This document shows, piece by piece, positions 1-11,478 of a stretch of DNA of 64,000 nt (positions are counted from its first letter, which is position 1; each line of letters begins with the position of its first letter). The stretch lies in NCBI GenBank assembly GCA_035772735.1, contig JASDFA010000003.1, positions 101,532,501-101,596,500 on the forward strand. Direction: 5' to 3'. The stretch comes from Datura wrightii (Eukaryota > Streptophyta > Magnoliopsida > Solanales > Solanaceae). The notes beneath the pieces are model-generated. The model ran no database searches and had not been told where the DNA came from. It was given only the letters and a program-made list of their open reading frames with translations. Position numbers and translations under genes: made by a program.

Positions 1-1091
1 AGAACATTTACCAAGAGATTAAAACTCTCGTATTTAATCTCACTTAAGAATCATGAACCATCCGTCTACATTTCTGTGATCAAATGCAATTCATGTTCTA
101 GCCATACGATTCCGGTTCCTAAATTGACTAATACAACTTTCAGGTATATTTCTATCCTGAATGCACATCAAAACTAAATTTTCCCAAATCAAGTAAAGAA
201 CAATATCCTATTAATTCACAACTTTCCAATTTCGTGCTCTCTCGAGTGAAATCGGACTTTTTAGATGTACATTAATGTAGGCCACACACCAATGCAGTAA
301 GAACAAGAATTAATAGAACAACATGGAAGAAAAGATGAAAAACCAGATAATCAATAATCAAATTTCATCACAATTGTTCACAACCTCAGCAAGGAAGGGA
401 ATTAGCCACTCATTTGTGGATTAATCATCATAAAACGAGTGTTAATCATACAAACAATTGAGTTAAAGAAGAAAGAAAGAGAGAAAAAACCCTGAACTTT
501 TCGTCCCTCAACTGCCTGTAACCCACGTACTTGCTCCACCAAGTCTGAATTATAAAAAATGAACTTAAGTGTTCTATTTATACTGCTGGGAATTTTTTCC
601 GGAATAATGAGCAACATGTCACGGAGTGCATCGCGGAGCACTACCTCCGTGACACGCCATGAACGCGGACCCTCACTGGAACTGGGGGTCCGGGAATTCA
701 AACTCAATGTGGCACGACGTGCATCGCGGAGCACTGGCTCCGTGCCGCGGAGCAAACGCGGACCTTCACGGGAAATTTGGTGAATTTTCACCTTCCAGGC
801 AGAATGCCTCCGCGATGGCAGCGTGACACGGCTCCATCGCGGAGCCCCTTTAATTCATGCTGTCCAATGCCTTTTCCCTTGCTCGCATCCAAGTCCAACT
901 CCGATATCATCCAACATGCATTTTAGCTTCCGGAAATCACATTTTTCCTGCAAAACAATGCTAATCATGTTGGTTAGTATAAATTCACATTTTATTACTA
1001 GTTACATGAAAATGTATACACATTTCTAGATAAACAAGGCGAAAATGATACTTTTGAGTATCACTTGGGCTTATAAATCTGCCCAAGATCA
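1..1091 (-). mobile_element. LTR of the 39685-48164 family, truncated by the window edge
   Basis: The reverse complement of this stretch follows the LTRs at 39685-41130 and 46719-48164 over almost its whole length. Its start (TGATCTTGGGCAGATTTA type) lies at 1091 and position 1 corresponds to about 40790. A TATA-like box on the minus strand lies at 575-582. The GC-rich palindromic modules of the U3 (CTCCGTGACACG type) lie at about 610-840. The 3' end of the LTR is outside the window, so I cannot tell a solo LTR from one end of a complete element. Confidence 0.88.
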
Positions 1092-1373
1092 ATAGACAAC
1101 TCAAAAATTTGTATTCTCAGTTCAAAATGCCCCCTTTGGAAAAGAACCGAAAAGAAAAACCATAAGGTAGGTAAAATGTGCTCAACTTAGACTGCTTGAT
1201 CAAGTATTTTTAGAACAAGCACATAATTCACCAGCAATCAATCATCACAAAATTTTGAAATTTTCCTCACCCAACACTTAAAAGTATGCTATGTCCCCCA
1301 AGCATCAATTCAAATCAAATAAGGGTTAGGGATACTTCCTAAGATCTCTAGGCCTATCTAGCAATATGCTTTC
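1092..1373 (-). mobile_element. Athila-like 3' non-coding remnant, left part of the outer element
   Basis: Read on the minus strand this resembles 53370-53610, the non-coding DNA just 3' of the gag-protease ORF of the second gag element. Shared landmarks are GAGGACATAGCAT-like sequence, GGGTGAGGAAAATTT, and a CTTTTCGGTTCTTTTCC-like run. It is one flank of the insertion at 1379-6818. The other flank is 6824-7779, so the two pieces were once continuous. No ORF is visible. Confidence 0.65.
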
Positions 1374-1378
1374 ATCCA

Positions 1379-2972
1379 TGATAATGCTCAAACTCACACT
1401 TCTTAACAAAGTATGAAGCGGACATTGTCAATAAAAAACCCAACAAATGTTGAGGTCGATCCCACAGGGAACACGGAAGGACATAGAAGAACGCTAGTAT
1501 TTAAGCTTTTAAGTCGATTGTCTCCTAAGAGGGGGAAATTTATAAAAGTAACAAATAATATTGTTGAGAGAAAGTGAAGGTTGATTCCAAATTAATGCAA
1601 TTAACTAGGGTCCGTGTTTCCCATGACTACATAACCACAAGGCATTTTATACTAGTGATCTATTTCGGTGCTTAGCATGCAATATCGGTAAGTTAATTTC
1701 ACCTAAATGGTTGGTCCCCTATTTAGATGATTATCACCACACAACTTGGCCTGTCTATAGGTGTATGCTTTACTAACCCTTACCCTTGATACCTGATTAG
1801 CTATCCCCGGACAAGTTCAAGCTATTAGATGAGGGTTGATAGCCTTAAATCTCCGTTGTTAATCCCTTTTCACATTCATTACCTCCTTGGTCCGGTAAGT
1901 AAGAATAAGGCAAGTTCTAACTTTTGAAACTGTTAAAAATCAACTAAAACGAAGGAAGAAACAATACATGCATAAACTCTGTTCAAGAATCACTAAGTAT
2001 TTTACCTGTGTGTGTTAATTTGTCATGGTTCCCACAACCGTAGTTGTGGTGGTTTTATCCTATCATGTTTATAAGAAAATTAATAGAATTCATAAATAAA
2101 AGCAAAAATTAATACTTACAACGATGATAGGAAGAAACTCACTTGATTATTGCAATAATAAAGAAGAACAATTCAACAATCGTCTCGAAGTTCCAAACAT
2201 AAGACACCAAACTTGTATCTAAAAACTTGAGACTTAAAACTCTAATCCTACTTGAAGACTTTTGAACTTGAAACTTCAACTCTTGAAGACATGCCTATTA
2301 CATGAAAATAAAGAGGTATTTATAGTAGTAGATTTATGTTTTCCTTGTTCCTTGATGAATTTGACTTGGGATTTAAAATTTTCCTTTTCCTACTTGAAGT
2401 AGGAAATCCAATTTTTGCCGTTTTGGAAGCCTTGCGTGTCGCCCAAACCACTGCCCCATTGCCAGTTGTGGCAACGGGTCACCTAACGACTCGTTGTGCA
2501 TGGGCATGAGTTGTTAGGCCCCTCGTGGTCTAACTCCTTCAAATTTTCAGTGTACCTTACGGTTGGTTCCAGTGATCTGCCAACGAGTCGTTTAGACAAC
2601 TAACAACTCGTTATGTCTTTCGTCATCTCCATTGGTTACTTTGTCAATAATTTCTCTCACAGTTTTCACGACTGACTTCACGACTCGTTACCAGATGTAA
2701 GGAGTCGTTCCTTCAACCCGTCAGGTACACAGTTTTTGCATCTTCCAAACTCAACCTTTGCCCACAGCTTCATCTTCTTTTCATCTTCATTCCATAAGCC
2801 TCAAATATATTCAAATCCATCCCTTTTAGCCATGAAAACATCTAATCACATGCGTTAGCTAATTTTACAAATATATAACATGAACACATGAAAACACACA
2901 TAATTTGTTCTTAAAACATAGTAAAGTATAGGCAAAATATGTCTATGAAGTGTGTGAGCACGCCCTTCATCA
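1379..2972 (-). repeat. 3' LTR of element 1379-6818
   Basis: Minus-strand LTR running from TG (complement of 2971-2972) to CA (complement of 1379-1380). It matches 5224-6818 closely. A TATA-like box on the minus strand is at 2317-2324. Several ACGACTCGT or ACGAGTCGT modules lie between 2480 and 2720, upstream of the TATA box. The upstream neighbour at 2973-3010 is the polypurine tract and its hairpin, which identifies this copy as the 3' LTR. Confidence 0.87.
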
Positions 2973-3010
2973 GCACCCCACACTTAAACTATTGTTCGTC
3001 CTCGAACAAT
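2973..3010 (-). promoter_or_regulatory. Polypurine tract with adjoining hairpin
   Basis: On the minus strand a purine-rich run (AAGTGTGGGG) directly precedes the 3' LTR, as expected for the primer of plus-strand DNA synthesis. Just 5' of it, 2991-3010 is a perfect hairpin with 8-bp arms (ATTGTTCG / CGAACAAT) and the loop AGGA. The same hairpin stands before the polypurine tracts at 46681 and 55012. Confidence 0.7.
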
Positions 3011-4977
3011 CTACTACTTCCCTTCTAACATTTAAGCACAAAATTCATCCTACGAACAGGTCTACTTATACTTAGGATCATGAGACAAATCTATGAAGCT
3101 CGAACAACTCACTCTCATGCATATAGGATCAACATTAAAATGCCAAAGTTCGAAATCACTTAGATTTTGAAAACTAACTCATCAAGACATATTTTGGTCC
3201 AACACGAATTATATGTAATTTAGCAATCAAAATTAAACCAAAGTCTTACCATTGTGCCCCTCACAATTTGGAGAGATGCCCTTTCTCACACAAGATATAG
3301 AATAAGATTAACTTGGGCATAAATATAACAAAATACACTCACACTCCTAAAGAACTCAACATACATGCAAATGACAACCCATAGGCTTTCCCTTAGTGTA
3401 ATACTCCTCTAATATAAAATTATCAATCAAGGATCAATTAGGACTTTAATTTGGTTGTAATGTAGGCTAAGGGACCAGTAGGAACTATTTGGCCAAGATA
3501 GTGACTAATCTCCCTAATCACTTTAATACTTCACAACACTTTGATTTTGTTAAGCACATTCTTTAATTTCCAAAATTTTCTCCTTATGCCTCCTTATTTT
3601 TCAATTTTTTAACTTAGGTGACTAGTGGGAATTTTTCTTTTCATCATTGAGCTCATTCACACACATTTTTTTCTTCTTCCATTACCACCCTTTACGCACC
3701 CCTACTCTAGCCACCCTCAACTTAAGTATTTTTTTCTTATGTTGAGGTTCACAATATCCAAGGAAAGACCAGGGCCAAAACAGGTTCATTGTAAACAAAT
3801 GGGTACGGTTAATCAGTAAATCATGATTTTTCATCTTCAATTTTTCAAAGCTCTTTCTTATTTTTGTTTTCCACTAAAAATTATCCTCCTTGTTTAGCAA
3901 AATTTCACCTTTTTCTTTTCTTCCAATTCACCACACTTTTTAGCTTTTCCCTCCACTTCTCTAATTATGCTCCTTTTATACAAAAAAAATGCATTAAAGT
4001 TCTTTAGGAGTCATTTGGATCAAATACAAGTCAATAGAACAAAAGGGATTAAGCTTGTAATATGGCTATCAAAAGAATAGGCTAAGGCTCAACATGGCTA
4101 ACTAGGATAATTAAAATCAAGGTAGATAAAATAGGATAAAAAATAAGGCAACCAAAGAAACGTCTATATCACTTCCTAAATCCATCATTCTTATTTCGAT
4201 TTGCACACACACCGGAAAAGTTCTAGATATCAATTTACAAGCTTGGAGTATATAAAAAATTTCCTCACACATTGGCACAACATGGTTTAACAATGGTAAT
4301 CAAGATCACATAAACACATATATTCATATTGCATGCATAACATAATTAAGCCCATTTTTTCAGGTACAGGAGTCAAGTTCCCAAAAGACTAAGTGTTTCT
4401 ACCTTTTTCATGTATTTTTGAGTGAATTTAATAAAGTCTCAATGATACATAAGTGAAGCACCTAGCATTCGAAGGTCCAAGTTCTTGTTTTTCCTAATGA
4501 CTAATTTACCCTTAAGATGGTCGTCATCCATCCATCTCGGGAAAAGTCATGACTCAATGACTAAAAAATAAATAAATAAAAAATCTAGACTCTCTAGTCG
4601 GTTCTAAGGGACTATCCACCTGAAAAGTACCAAAAATAAAAATTGGAGGAACCCAAAATAAAATAAAATTAAAAAATACTACAAACCCACAAGCATGCAT
4701 GATAAGTCATAAATCCCCAAAAAAACTAGGCCTACCATGTACAGATTTAGCAATTAAGGAATGCATGGTAATATGAAGTTCACTTCTCCCACCCACACTT
4801 AATTGGTTTCACAATCCCTAGTGCTACAACAAATAAGCATAAAGTAATAGAGTGCAAGAAGAACTCCCTTGGCCTTTACTCCTCATTTTCAATGTTTAAG
4901 ATCAATTTTTGTTGAAACTCATGACCTATCACCTACACACTTGAACAAACATATAAAAATGAAACAAAGAAAATCAT
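3011..4977 (-). other. Non-coding interior of element 1379-6818
   Basis: About 2 kb, AT-rich and free of credible ORFs. On the minus strand it carries landmarks of the 3' non-coding region of gag-bearing relatives: the GGCAAGCCTATGGG-type block at about 3375-3391 and a purine-rich stretch near 3840-4000. The short ORFs on the plus strand here have no family features and are taken as chance. Confidence 0.6.
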
Positions 4978-5060
4978 CTTGGGTTGCCTCCCAAGTAGCG
5001 CCTGATTTAACGTCGCGGCACGACACAAGTATCTTGATTACTCAAGCTTCATCAAGATAC
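4978..5060 (-). other. Three-hairpin RNA module (copy in a non-coding element)
   Basis: Read on the minus strand. Hairpin H0 is at 5029-5060 with 9-bp arms (GTATCTTGA / TCAAGATAC). Its loop contains TTGAGTAA, the equivalent of the stop codon loop in coding copies. H1 is at 5011-5025 (TGTCG-TGCCG-CGACG). A 15-nt spacer ends in AGGCGCT-like sequence. H2 is at 4978-4995 (CTTGGG-AGGCAA-CCCAAG). The host element codes for nothing, so keeping this module suggests a role in the RNA itself. The function is unknown to me. Confidence 0.75.
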
Positions 5061-5200
5061 CTGTTGAGACCATGGTCACATCTTGGCAGCTTGTTTTACC
5101 ACACCGCTCTGTGACAAGTTAGAAAATAAAAGAAAAACAAAAAATAGGAAATAAATACAAATAGTTAAACACAAGCAATTAATCTAATCCTAAATTGTAT

Positions 5201-5218
5201 TCCCCGGCAACGATGCTA
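5201..5218 (-). promoter_or_regulatory. Primer-binding site, tRNA-Asp type, decayed
   Basis: The minus-strand sequence TAGCATCGTTGCCGGGGA is close to the complement of the 3' end of plant tRNA-Asp. It lies 5 nt from the end of the 5' LTR. The first bases are mutated (TAG for TGG). Its position fixes the orientation of the element and marks 5224-6818 as the 5' LTR. Confidence 0.75.
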
Positions 5219-5223
5219 CTTTT

Positions 5224-6818
5224 TTATAACGCTCAAACTCACGCTTCTTAACAAATTATGAAGCATACGTTGTCAATAAAGAACCCAACAAAGGTTGAGG
5301 TCGATCCCACAGGGAATACAGAAGAATATAGAAGAGCGCTAGTATTTAAGCTTTTAAGTCAATTGTCTCCTAAGAGGGGGAAATTTATAAAAGTAACAAA
5401 CAATATCTTTGAGAGAAAGTGAAGGTTGATTCCAAATTAATGCAATAAACTAGGGTCCGTGTTCCCCATGACTTTATAACCACAAGATGTTTTATACTAG
5501 TGATCTATTTCGGTGCTTAACATGCAATATCCGTAAGTTAATTTCACCTAAATGGTTGGTCCCCTATTTAGATGATTATCACCATGCAACTTGGTTTGTC
5601 TACAAGTGTATGCTTTACTAACCCTTACCCTTGATATCAGATTAACTATCATCGGACAAGTTCAAGCTATTAGATGAGGGTTGATAGCCTCAAATCTCCG
5701 TTGTTAATCCCTTTTCCCATTCATTACCTCCTTGGTTCGGTAAGTAAGAATAAGGCAAGTTCTAACGTTTGCAACTATTAAAAATCAATTAAAACGAAGG
5801 AAGAAACAATACATGCATAAACTCCGTTCAAGAATCACTAAGTATTTTACCTATGTGTGTTAATTTGTCATGGTTCCCACAACCCTTGTTTTGGCAGTTT
5901 TAGCCTATCATGTTTATAAGTAAATTAATAGAATTCATAAATAAAAGCAAAAGTTAATACTTACAACGATGATAGGAAGAAACTCACTTGATTATTGAAA
6001 CAACAAAGAAGAACAATTCAACAATCGTCTCGAAGTTCCAAACGTAAGACACCAAACTTGTATCTAAAAACTTAAGACTTAAAACTCTAATCCTACTTGA
6101 AGACTTTTGAACTTGAAACTTCAACTCTTGAAGACATTCCTATTACATGAAAATAAAGGGGTATTTATAGTAGTAGATTTATGTTTTCCTTGTTCCTGGA
6201 GGAATTTGACTTGGGATTTAAATTTTTCCTTTTCCTAGTTGAAGTAGGAAAGCCAATTTTTGCCATTTTGGGTGCTTTAAACGTCGCCCCAACCATTGCC
6301 GCATTGCCAGTTATGGCAACGGGTCACCTAATGACTCATTGTGCATGGGCACAAGTCATTAGTCCCCTCGTGGTCTAACTCCTTCAAATTTCCAGTGTAC
6401 CTTACGGTTGGTTCCAGTGATCTGCCAACAAGCCGTTTAGTCAACTAACAACTCGTTATGTCTTTCATCATCTCCACTGGTTACTTTGTTAATAATTTCT
6501 CTCACAGTTTTCATGACTGACTTCACGACTCGTTACCAGATGTAACGACTCGTTCCCTCAACCCGTCAGATACACTGTTTCTGCATCCTCCAAACTCAAC
6601 CTTTGCCCAAGAATTTAGCTTCTTTTCATCTTCATTCCATAAGCCTCAAATACATTCAAATCCATCCTTTTTAGCCCTGAAAACATCTAATCACATGCGT
6701 TAGCTAATTTTCACAAATATATAACTTAAACACATGCAAACACACATAATATATTCTCAAAACATAGTAAAGTACGGGCAAAATATGTCTATGAAGTGCG
6801 CGAGTACGCCCTTCATCA
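5224..6818 (-). repeat. 5' LTR of element 1379-6818
   Basis: Pairs with 1379-2972 along its full length. The terminal CA on the minus strand is changed (plus-strand TT at 5224-5225 in place of TG). The TATA-like box on the minus strand is at 6162-6169. ACGACTCGT modules occur at about 6520 and 6545. The right end abuts the target duplicate ATCCA at 6819-6823. Confidence 0.87.
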
Positions 6819-6823
6819 ATCCA

Positions 6824-6996
6824 CTTTTTGAACACAAGGTCAATGACCCCACACTCATCTTTTTCCATGCTCCTTAGCTTTCACTTCCATGGGTACTCAA
6901 ACTTCCCCTAAATCTGTTCTTAAGAAGCAAAACAAAAACAAAAGTGAAAATAACCAAAATTTAAAACAAATAAAAAAAATCATACTTGTGGTACAA
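6824..6996 (-). other. Athila-like 3' non-coding remnant, right part of the outer element
   Basis: On the minus strand it resembles 53205-53360: a GAGTACCCATGGAAG-like block and a GAGTGTGGGGTCA-like block. It joins the protease remnant on its right to the piece at 1092-1373 on its left, from which it was split by the insertion 1379-6818. Confidence 0.65.
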
Positions 6997-7065
6997 CTTG
7001 GGTTGCCTCCCAAGCAACGCCCGATTTTATGTCACCGCACGACATGAATCACCCTTTTCAGGATG
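6997..7065 (-). other. Three-hairpin RNA module at the end of a protease ORF
   Basis: Read on the minus strand. H0 at 7050-7065 pairs CATCCT with AGGGTG around a GAAA loop, and the ORF's stop codon TGA (7058-7060) begins at its closing pair. H1 at 7029-7045 pairs ATGTC with GACAT. H2 at 6997-7014 is CTTGGG-AGGCAA-CCCAAG. Compared with the copy at 53135-53203, the outer pairs of H0 and H1 differ on both sides of the stem while pairing is kept. Confidence 0.78.
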
Positions 7066-7779
7066 TTTTTAAACTCTTTTTCCCTTTCGAGAACCATCTC
7101 CTCTTTTTCTTAACTTTAGAGATAAAATCCTCCACACTTTCCCTCTTCTCCTCCATCACTTTATTGACCATATTTCTTGGCATCTTTTCAATAGCAGGCT
7201 TGGATTCTCTTTTTAAGAGATCCTTCAGAAGTCGACTTTTGCACTCCTCCATCCCACACTCATTCTCTGTTAGCACATTGATCTTACAAAGATCTTTGTA
7301 GTGTGTTGGGTAGTTGAGTGCTTGGTACACTCTAAAGCTCTCTTTTTCATCATTCACCCTTATCTTTAGGTTCCCGTCCCGAACATCAATCAATGCTCCT
7401 CCTATGGCTAGGAACGGACGTCCCAAGATGAGGGGGATCCTATCATCAACTACAAAATCAAGGATAAAAAAATCAGCAGGGATTATGAATTTACATACTT
7501 GGATTAACATATCCTCGATTATCCCTTCTAGAGCCATCTTGGATTTGACAGCCAGTTGCAATATCACTCGGGTAGGCCTTGATTTTCCCAAACCAAGTGT
7601 ATTGGGCAGTGATAGGGGAATCAAGTTGACAGTTGCCCCTGAATCACACAAGGCTAGCATCATCTCACTTTCACCTGTTTATACCAAGAGGGTAAAACTC
7701 CTCGGGTCTTTGAGCTTCTTAGGAAGCCTGCTCATCACCCTAGAGCTGCACTCCTCTGTGAATGCTACAGTCTGCATAT
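7058..7779 (-). pseudogene. Athila-like gag-protease C-terminal part, truncated
   Basis: The 201-residue open segment (7663 to 7058) is an LTR-retrotransposon aspartic protease. It begins near ALCDSGATVNLIPLSL, with the catalytic Asp present in the DSGA form, followed by FFILDFVVDD and PLILGRPFLA near residues 80-105. Upstream on the minus strand the reading frame continues through TEECSSRVM and LPKKLKDPRSF, the usual gag-protease linker, but holds a stop (TAA) and is cut at 7779 by the LTR 7780-9397. The Lys/Arg-rich tail ends at a stop inside hairpin H0. It would have cleaved the Gag polyprotein. No RT or integrase follows, only the RNA module and non-coding DNA. Confidence 0.85.
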
Positions 7780-9397
7780 TGATAATTCTCAAAGTACACC
7801 TCTAAAGAAGTGTAATGCAGATGTTGTCAATAAAGAATCCAATTAAGGTTGGGGTCAATCCCACAGAGAATATGGTCAAGATATAGACGAATGCTAGTAC
7901 TCACGCTTTTATTTCAATTATTTCCTAATGGAGGGTTTTAATAGAAAACAATATGGCGACAATATTGAGAAGCTGTTGTTATCAAAGTTATGTAATTAAC
8001 TAGGAAAGTGTTCCCCATGGCATCTTAACTAGGTCAAATTAGTAAACTCGTGATCTATACCATTACTTAGCCTGTAGAACTAATAAACTATGTTCATCCA
8101 AACGATTGATTTGTCTCTATTAGATGAATCTACTCAATAACCTGGTTAGGTCTCATGAGCAATTGCACTTTAATCTTTTATCAATAGTTCCAAATTAACT
8201 TTCTTGTTACCTCAGCTCAAGTTATTCGATGAAACCAAACTTCAAGGCTTTATTCTTCTTCTCTTTTCCTGATCTCTACTTCTCCATGTTCAAGGAATAA
8301 GAGAATTCGAGCTAGTTCTAACATTGTGCACCATTAAGAAACATTAATCATGAAGAAAAGAACAACACAAACATTTGTATTTGTTTAGAATCACTTTGTG
8401 TTAACCCTAGTTTGTTATTCCACCGTGGTTCCCACAACCCTAGTTGTGGAGGGTTTAGCCATTCATGATTGCAAGAAAGAAATAGATTTCATAGAAAAAA
8501 ACATAATTAAACACTTACAATGTTGAAGGAAGAAAAATCCAATAATATATTGCACAATCACTTTTTGAAAAATCAAGAACAATGATGAATTCTCTCACGG
8601 TTTTCGTGTATTAGTCCTCCAAGAAGTGTTAGGAAACCCAAAACCACAAATTACAATGAAAAGTATTAGTGCTCTAAAAGGAAAATAACCTAAAAGTATT
8701 TATAAAATTAATAAAATCCTTTCCTAAATTAACAGGGATTCTGCTGCCGAGTCATCCTATGAGTCGTAAAATGCTATTACGAGTCATAAGATTATTCCAT
8801 AGTATGAGCCTTCAACTTCTGTCTTCTCAGGTACTGGAGGTTGGTACGACTCTTACAATGGTGTATGAGTCTTAGGAGCTTGTCATGGCTTGAACTTCTA
8901 AAACCTGGAATCTCTGATGTTTCTCATATGGGTCCTTTATACGACTCATGCAATCTCTTTGTGCCCTGAATTTGCCAAGTGTCAAATTCTCTAAATCTCA
9001 CCATGAGTCTTTCAGTATGGTTCATACCTTTCCATCACGACTCGTGGCTTCTACTCATATCACTGGATTTTGTAGATGCACATTTTCTGTATCTCATGTT
9101 ACAGACACTCAGTATGATTCATACCTAGATGGTATGACTCGTACTATCAATCATATGATGCCTCTACACTTATGCATTTTTCTCTGAAGTTGTGCTACGG
9201 GTGTTAGGAATGACTCGTACTAAGACCTGCAACAAGCCATTTTTTGCATTTTCATCTCCCTTTCTAAAATTCAACTCCTGGACCTGATTTTCCTGAAAAC
9301 AAAGTAAAAGAACCTCATATCTATATAAACACACTTAAGAACAAGTATTTTTTCTATGTTTTAAGCATCGAAAGTGTCATAAAATCGCATCACATCA
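7780..9397 (-). repeat. LTR (probable 3' LTR) of an Athila-like family
   Basis: About 1.6 kb. It starts TGATAATTCTC on the plus strand and ends in a CATCA form, and it is related to 20647-22081 and, in the opposite direction, to 22082-22724. A TATA-like box on the minus strand is at 8697-8704. ACGACTCGT-type modules lie at 8750-9240. To its right (9398-9430) is a decayed GAGGAC...AAGT tract like the sequence before other polypurine tracts, which suggests a 3' LTR. The flanks share only ATAT (7776-7779 and 9398-9401), too short to count as proof of a target duplication. Confidence 0.78.
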
Positions 9398-10911
9398 ATA
9401 TATTCAACTTAGAACTTTTGCATGTCCTCAGGCAAACAAAAACACTTCTACAATCATGACGCTTAACTAGAAAATAAAATAGAAGACCTACAACCAATAA
9501 TATCAAAATTTTCATGCATTATCACTATCAAGTACTGACCCTCTTTTCGTTTGAACACTCAAAACTAGGATTTCTATGTGCATATGCAACTACAACTCGT
9601 GACACAAAAGGATCTAGGAATGGCATCAAACTATTAACAGACAACTGAACTATCACCATTGCTATTTACACAGACAAATGGCAGGATATAATGCAACCCA
9701 TATACCCTCACGTCAAATGAATTCCTAAACACTCACAGTGATATGTATGTATAAAAATAGGAGTATCAAGCAAAGGTTTCACTCTCACAAAGAAATTCTA
9801 AATACTGCACAAGTAATACCATAGGCTTGCCCTTATTTTTTTTACTCTGATTTTTTGAACAGTCAGGTTAGGATCATTATAGGACTTTTATTGGCTTGTA
9901 ATGTATGCTTGGGAACGGGTATGGTACATATGGACAATAGTGACAAACCCTTCTTAGCATTACACAACTTTGGTTCCACTTCCAACTTTTTTTCCCTTTC
10001 TCCATTTTATTCAGGTTTTAACTGGTGGATGAGGTTTCTTTTTCACTTTTCCTCTTTTATTATGACTTTTAAATTTCTTCTTTTCATTTTCTTTTTCTAT
10101 TTTTTCTTTCACACAGCACACCAGTTTTTACTTATTATATTTTTCTTTTCACCCCCACATCGTCTATGCACCCCTACAATAACCACCCTCAACTTAGGAA
10201 TTTTGCCTGAGTTGAGGTTCGCAATGTCCAGGAAGGGACTAGGGCCAAAACATGTTCATTATAAATAAAACAAGAAAGGTGAATAGGCTAATCAAACAAA
10301 AGGGTCAACTTTAGGCTCAAACATGGGATCAATAGATTCATTTTATTTGGTAGGGCAATTTAAGCTAAAAGTGGGCTAAATAAAAAACAACCTATCATCC
10401 TTTCAACCAACTATCCTATGATTTAAGCAAAGACTAACAGGGAAAGTTCTAGATCACATACACAACATTTAACTAGGTAAGAACCTCACTCACACATAGT
10501 ACAGGGTCGCATCACACTACCTATCTGGTTTAGGTACAACTACGCTACAGTTAATCATGCTAATTTATCAAATTCCATAAAAAGATCCACATTGGTCATA
10601 CTTGTTGTAAACAAACATAGCTAATCACACAAAATTTTTTAAAAAGGGTCATTTTTTTCCAAAAATTCCAAAAACCAAACAAATGTGCATTTTATTGGCT
10701 ATTAAGTACTTCTAAGCTACTTCTAGTTAAACAAAACAAAAACCTCCTAAATATACTGGTTCTACTAGATAGCATGTTCGAGGGAAAAGAAACATAACAA
10801 CAAAAACCTTTGAACGAACAAAATAAAAAAAGAAACACCCCCCATAAAAAATCATGCTTTGTCCCCAAAGCAGTGAAATAAAAACTAGGAGAGGAACATA
10901 CCTGTAGCACT
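9398..10911 (-). other. Athila-like 3' non-coding region
   Basis: No credible ORF. On the minus strand it includes the GGCAAGCCTATGG block (about 9819-9834) that also occurs at 3375, 12863, 46301 and 54631. Its order (second ORF to the right, polypurine-like tract to the left) matches the 3' part of the gag-bearing elements. The T-rich plus-strand ORF at 9855-10268 is taken as a product of pyrimidine runs. Confidence 0.55.
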
Positions 10912-11478
10912 TTAAGTACTCCTGTCATCTTGTGCAGGCAGGTGTAAAGGAACACTCTCCGCCTCAGCAATCATGGCACCAATTGTGGCCGGTGCACTCA
11001 ATGGTGTGATGACAGGGGTTGTGGTTGCCCCCTTAGCCATCTTGGCCGCATCAGTGACCTCTGTATCAATCTGGGCTAAATATGGCTCACCCGAAGGGTC
11101 CTTGCCAGTCACAGGCTCACCTAGCACAGCAGTTGAGCTCCCAACTCCTCTAGCTCTCTTCTGTAGCTCAGACATGTTTTATTCATGAGTCTACTGGATA
11201 GCTACTGTCGCCCTCCTGTGTTCCTTCTTATCTCTCTTCCTATTATTCCTGGAGGTCTTCTCATCAACTACCTCAGATGATCTCCTCTTTCCTCTATTTC
11301 CACTAGCCGGCTTATGAGTCCAGAATGCTCCTAAATCAAACTCCTCCTCAAAGAATGGAATGGTGGGGCTAGTAATATGGCCGACTATCAAGATGACAGC
11401 TTAGCAACCTGACTCCTTATTGAGCCCAACTCATCCCACAAACTCCTCATGTATGGTAGCTGAGCACTGTTGATAGGG
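10912..11478 (-). pseudogene. C-terminal part of a retroelement second ORF
   Basis: Two open stretches (11391-11191 and 11175-10912) share one frame and are separated by TAG and TAA codons. The protein has a charged segment rich in Arg, Lys and Glu (DEKTSRNNRKRDKKEHRR) and then an Ala/Pro/Thr-rich tail. No catalytic motif is visible. Its place, between gag-protease and the 3' LTR on the same strand, is that of the second ORF of Athila-like elements (compare 43609-44829), but I see no clear sequence match between the two. The N-terminal part is missing; the plus-strand fragment begins at about 11479. The function is unknown. Confidence 0.5.

Larger units (their letters stand above)
1379..6818 (-). 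mobile_element. Complete non-coding LTR element (LARD-like) with target duplication
   Basis: Two minus-strand LTRs (1379-2972 and 5224-6818, about 1595 bp each) enclose 2.25 kb without any credible ORF. ATCCA flanks the element exactly at 1374-1378 and 6819-6823. A primer-binding site resembling tRNA-Asp lies at 5201-5218 and a polypurine-type tract at 2973-2990. The element is inserted just 3' of the protease gene of an Athila-like element. It keeps the three-hairpin module (4978-5060) and the 3' non-coding landmarks of gag-bearing relatives. It must therefore have relied on proteins supplied by another element. A compact non-autonomous derivative is the best description. Confidence 0.88.

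Noticed and set aside
559..783. A 74-codon ORF with repeated ArgSerThr segments
   Set aside because: It is produced by the palindromic modules of the LTR; the same happens at 402-791 on the other strand.
7776..9401. ATAT as target duplication of the LTR 7780-9397
   Set aside because: Only four AT bases match, and a polypurine-like tract on the right suggests a 3' LTR of a larger element.
9855..10268. A 137-codon ORF rich in Phe and Leu, membrane-like
   Set aside because: It comes from T-rich runs in a non-coding region; the same type appears at 3625-3819 and, on the other strand, at 12419-12724.
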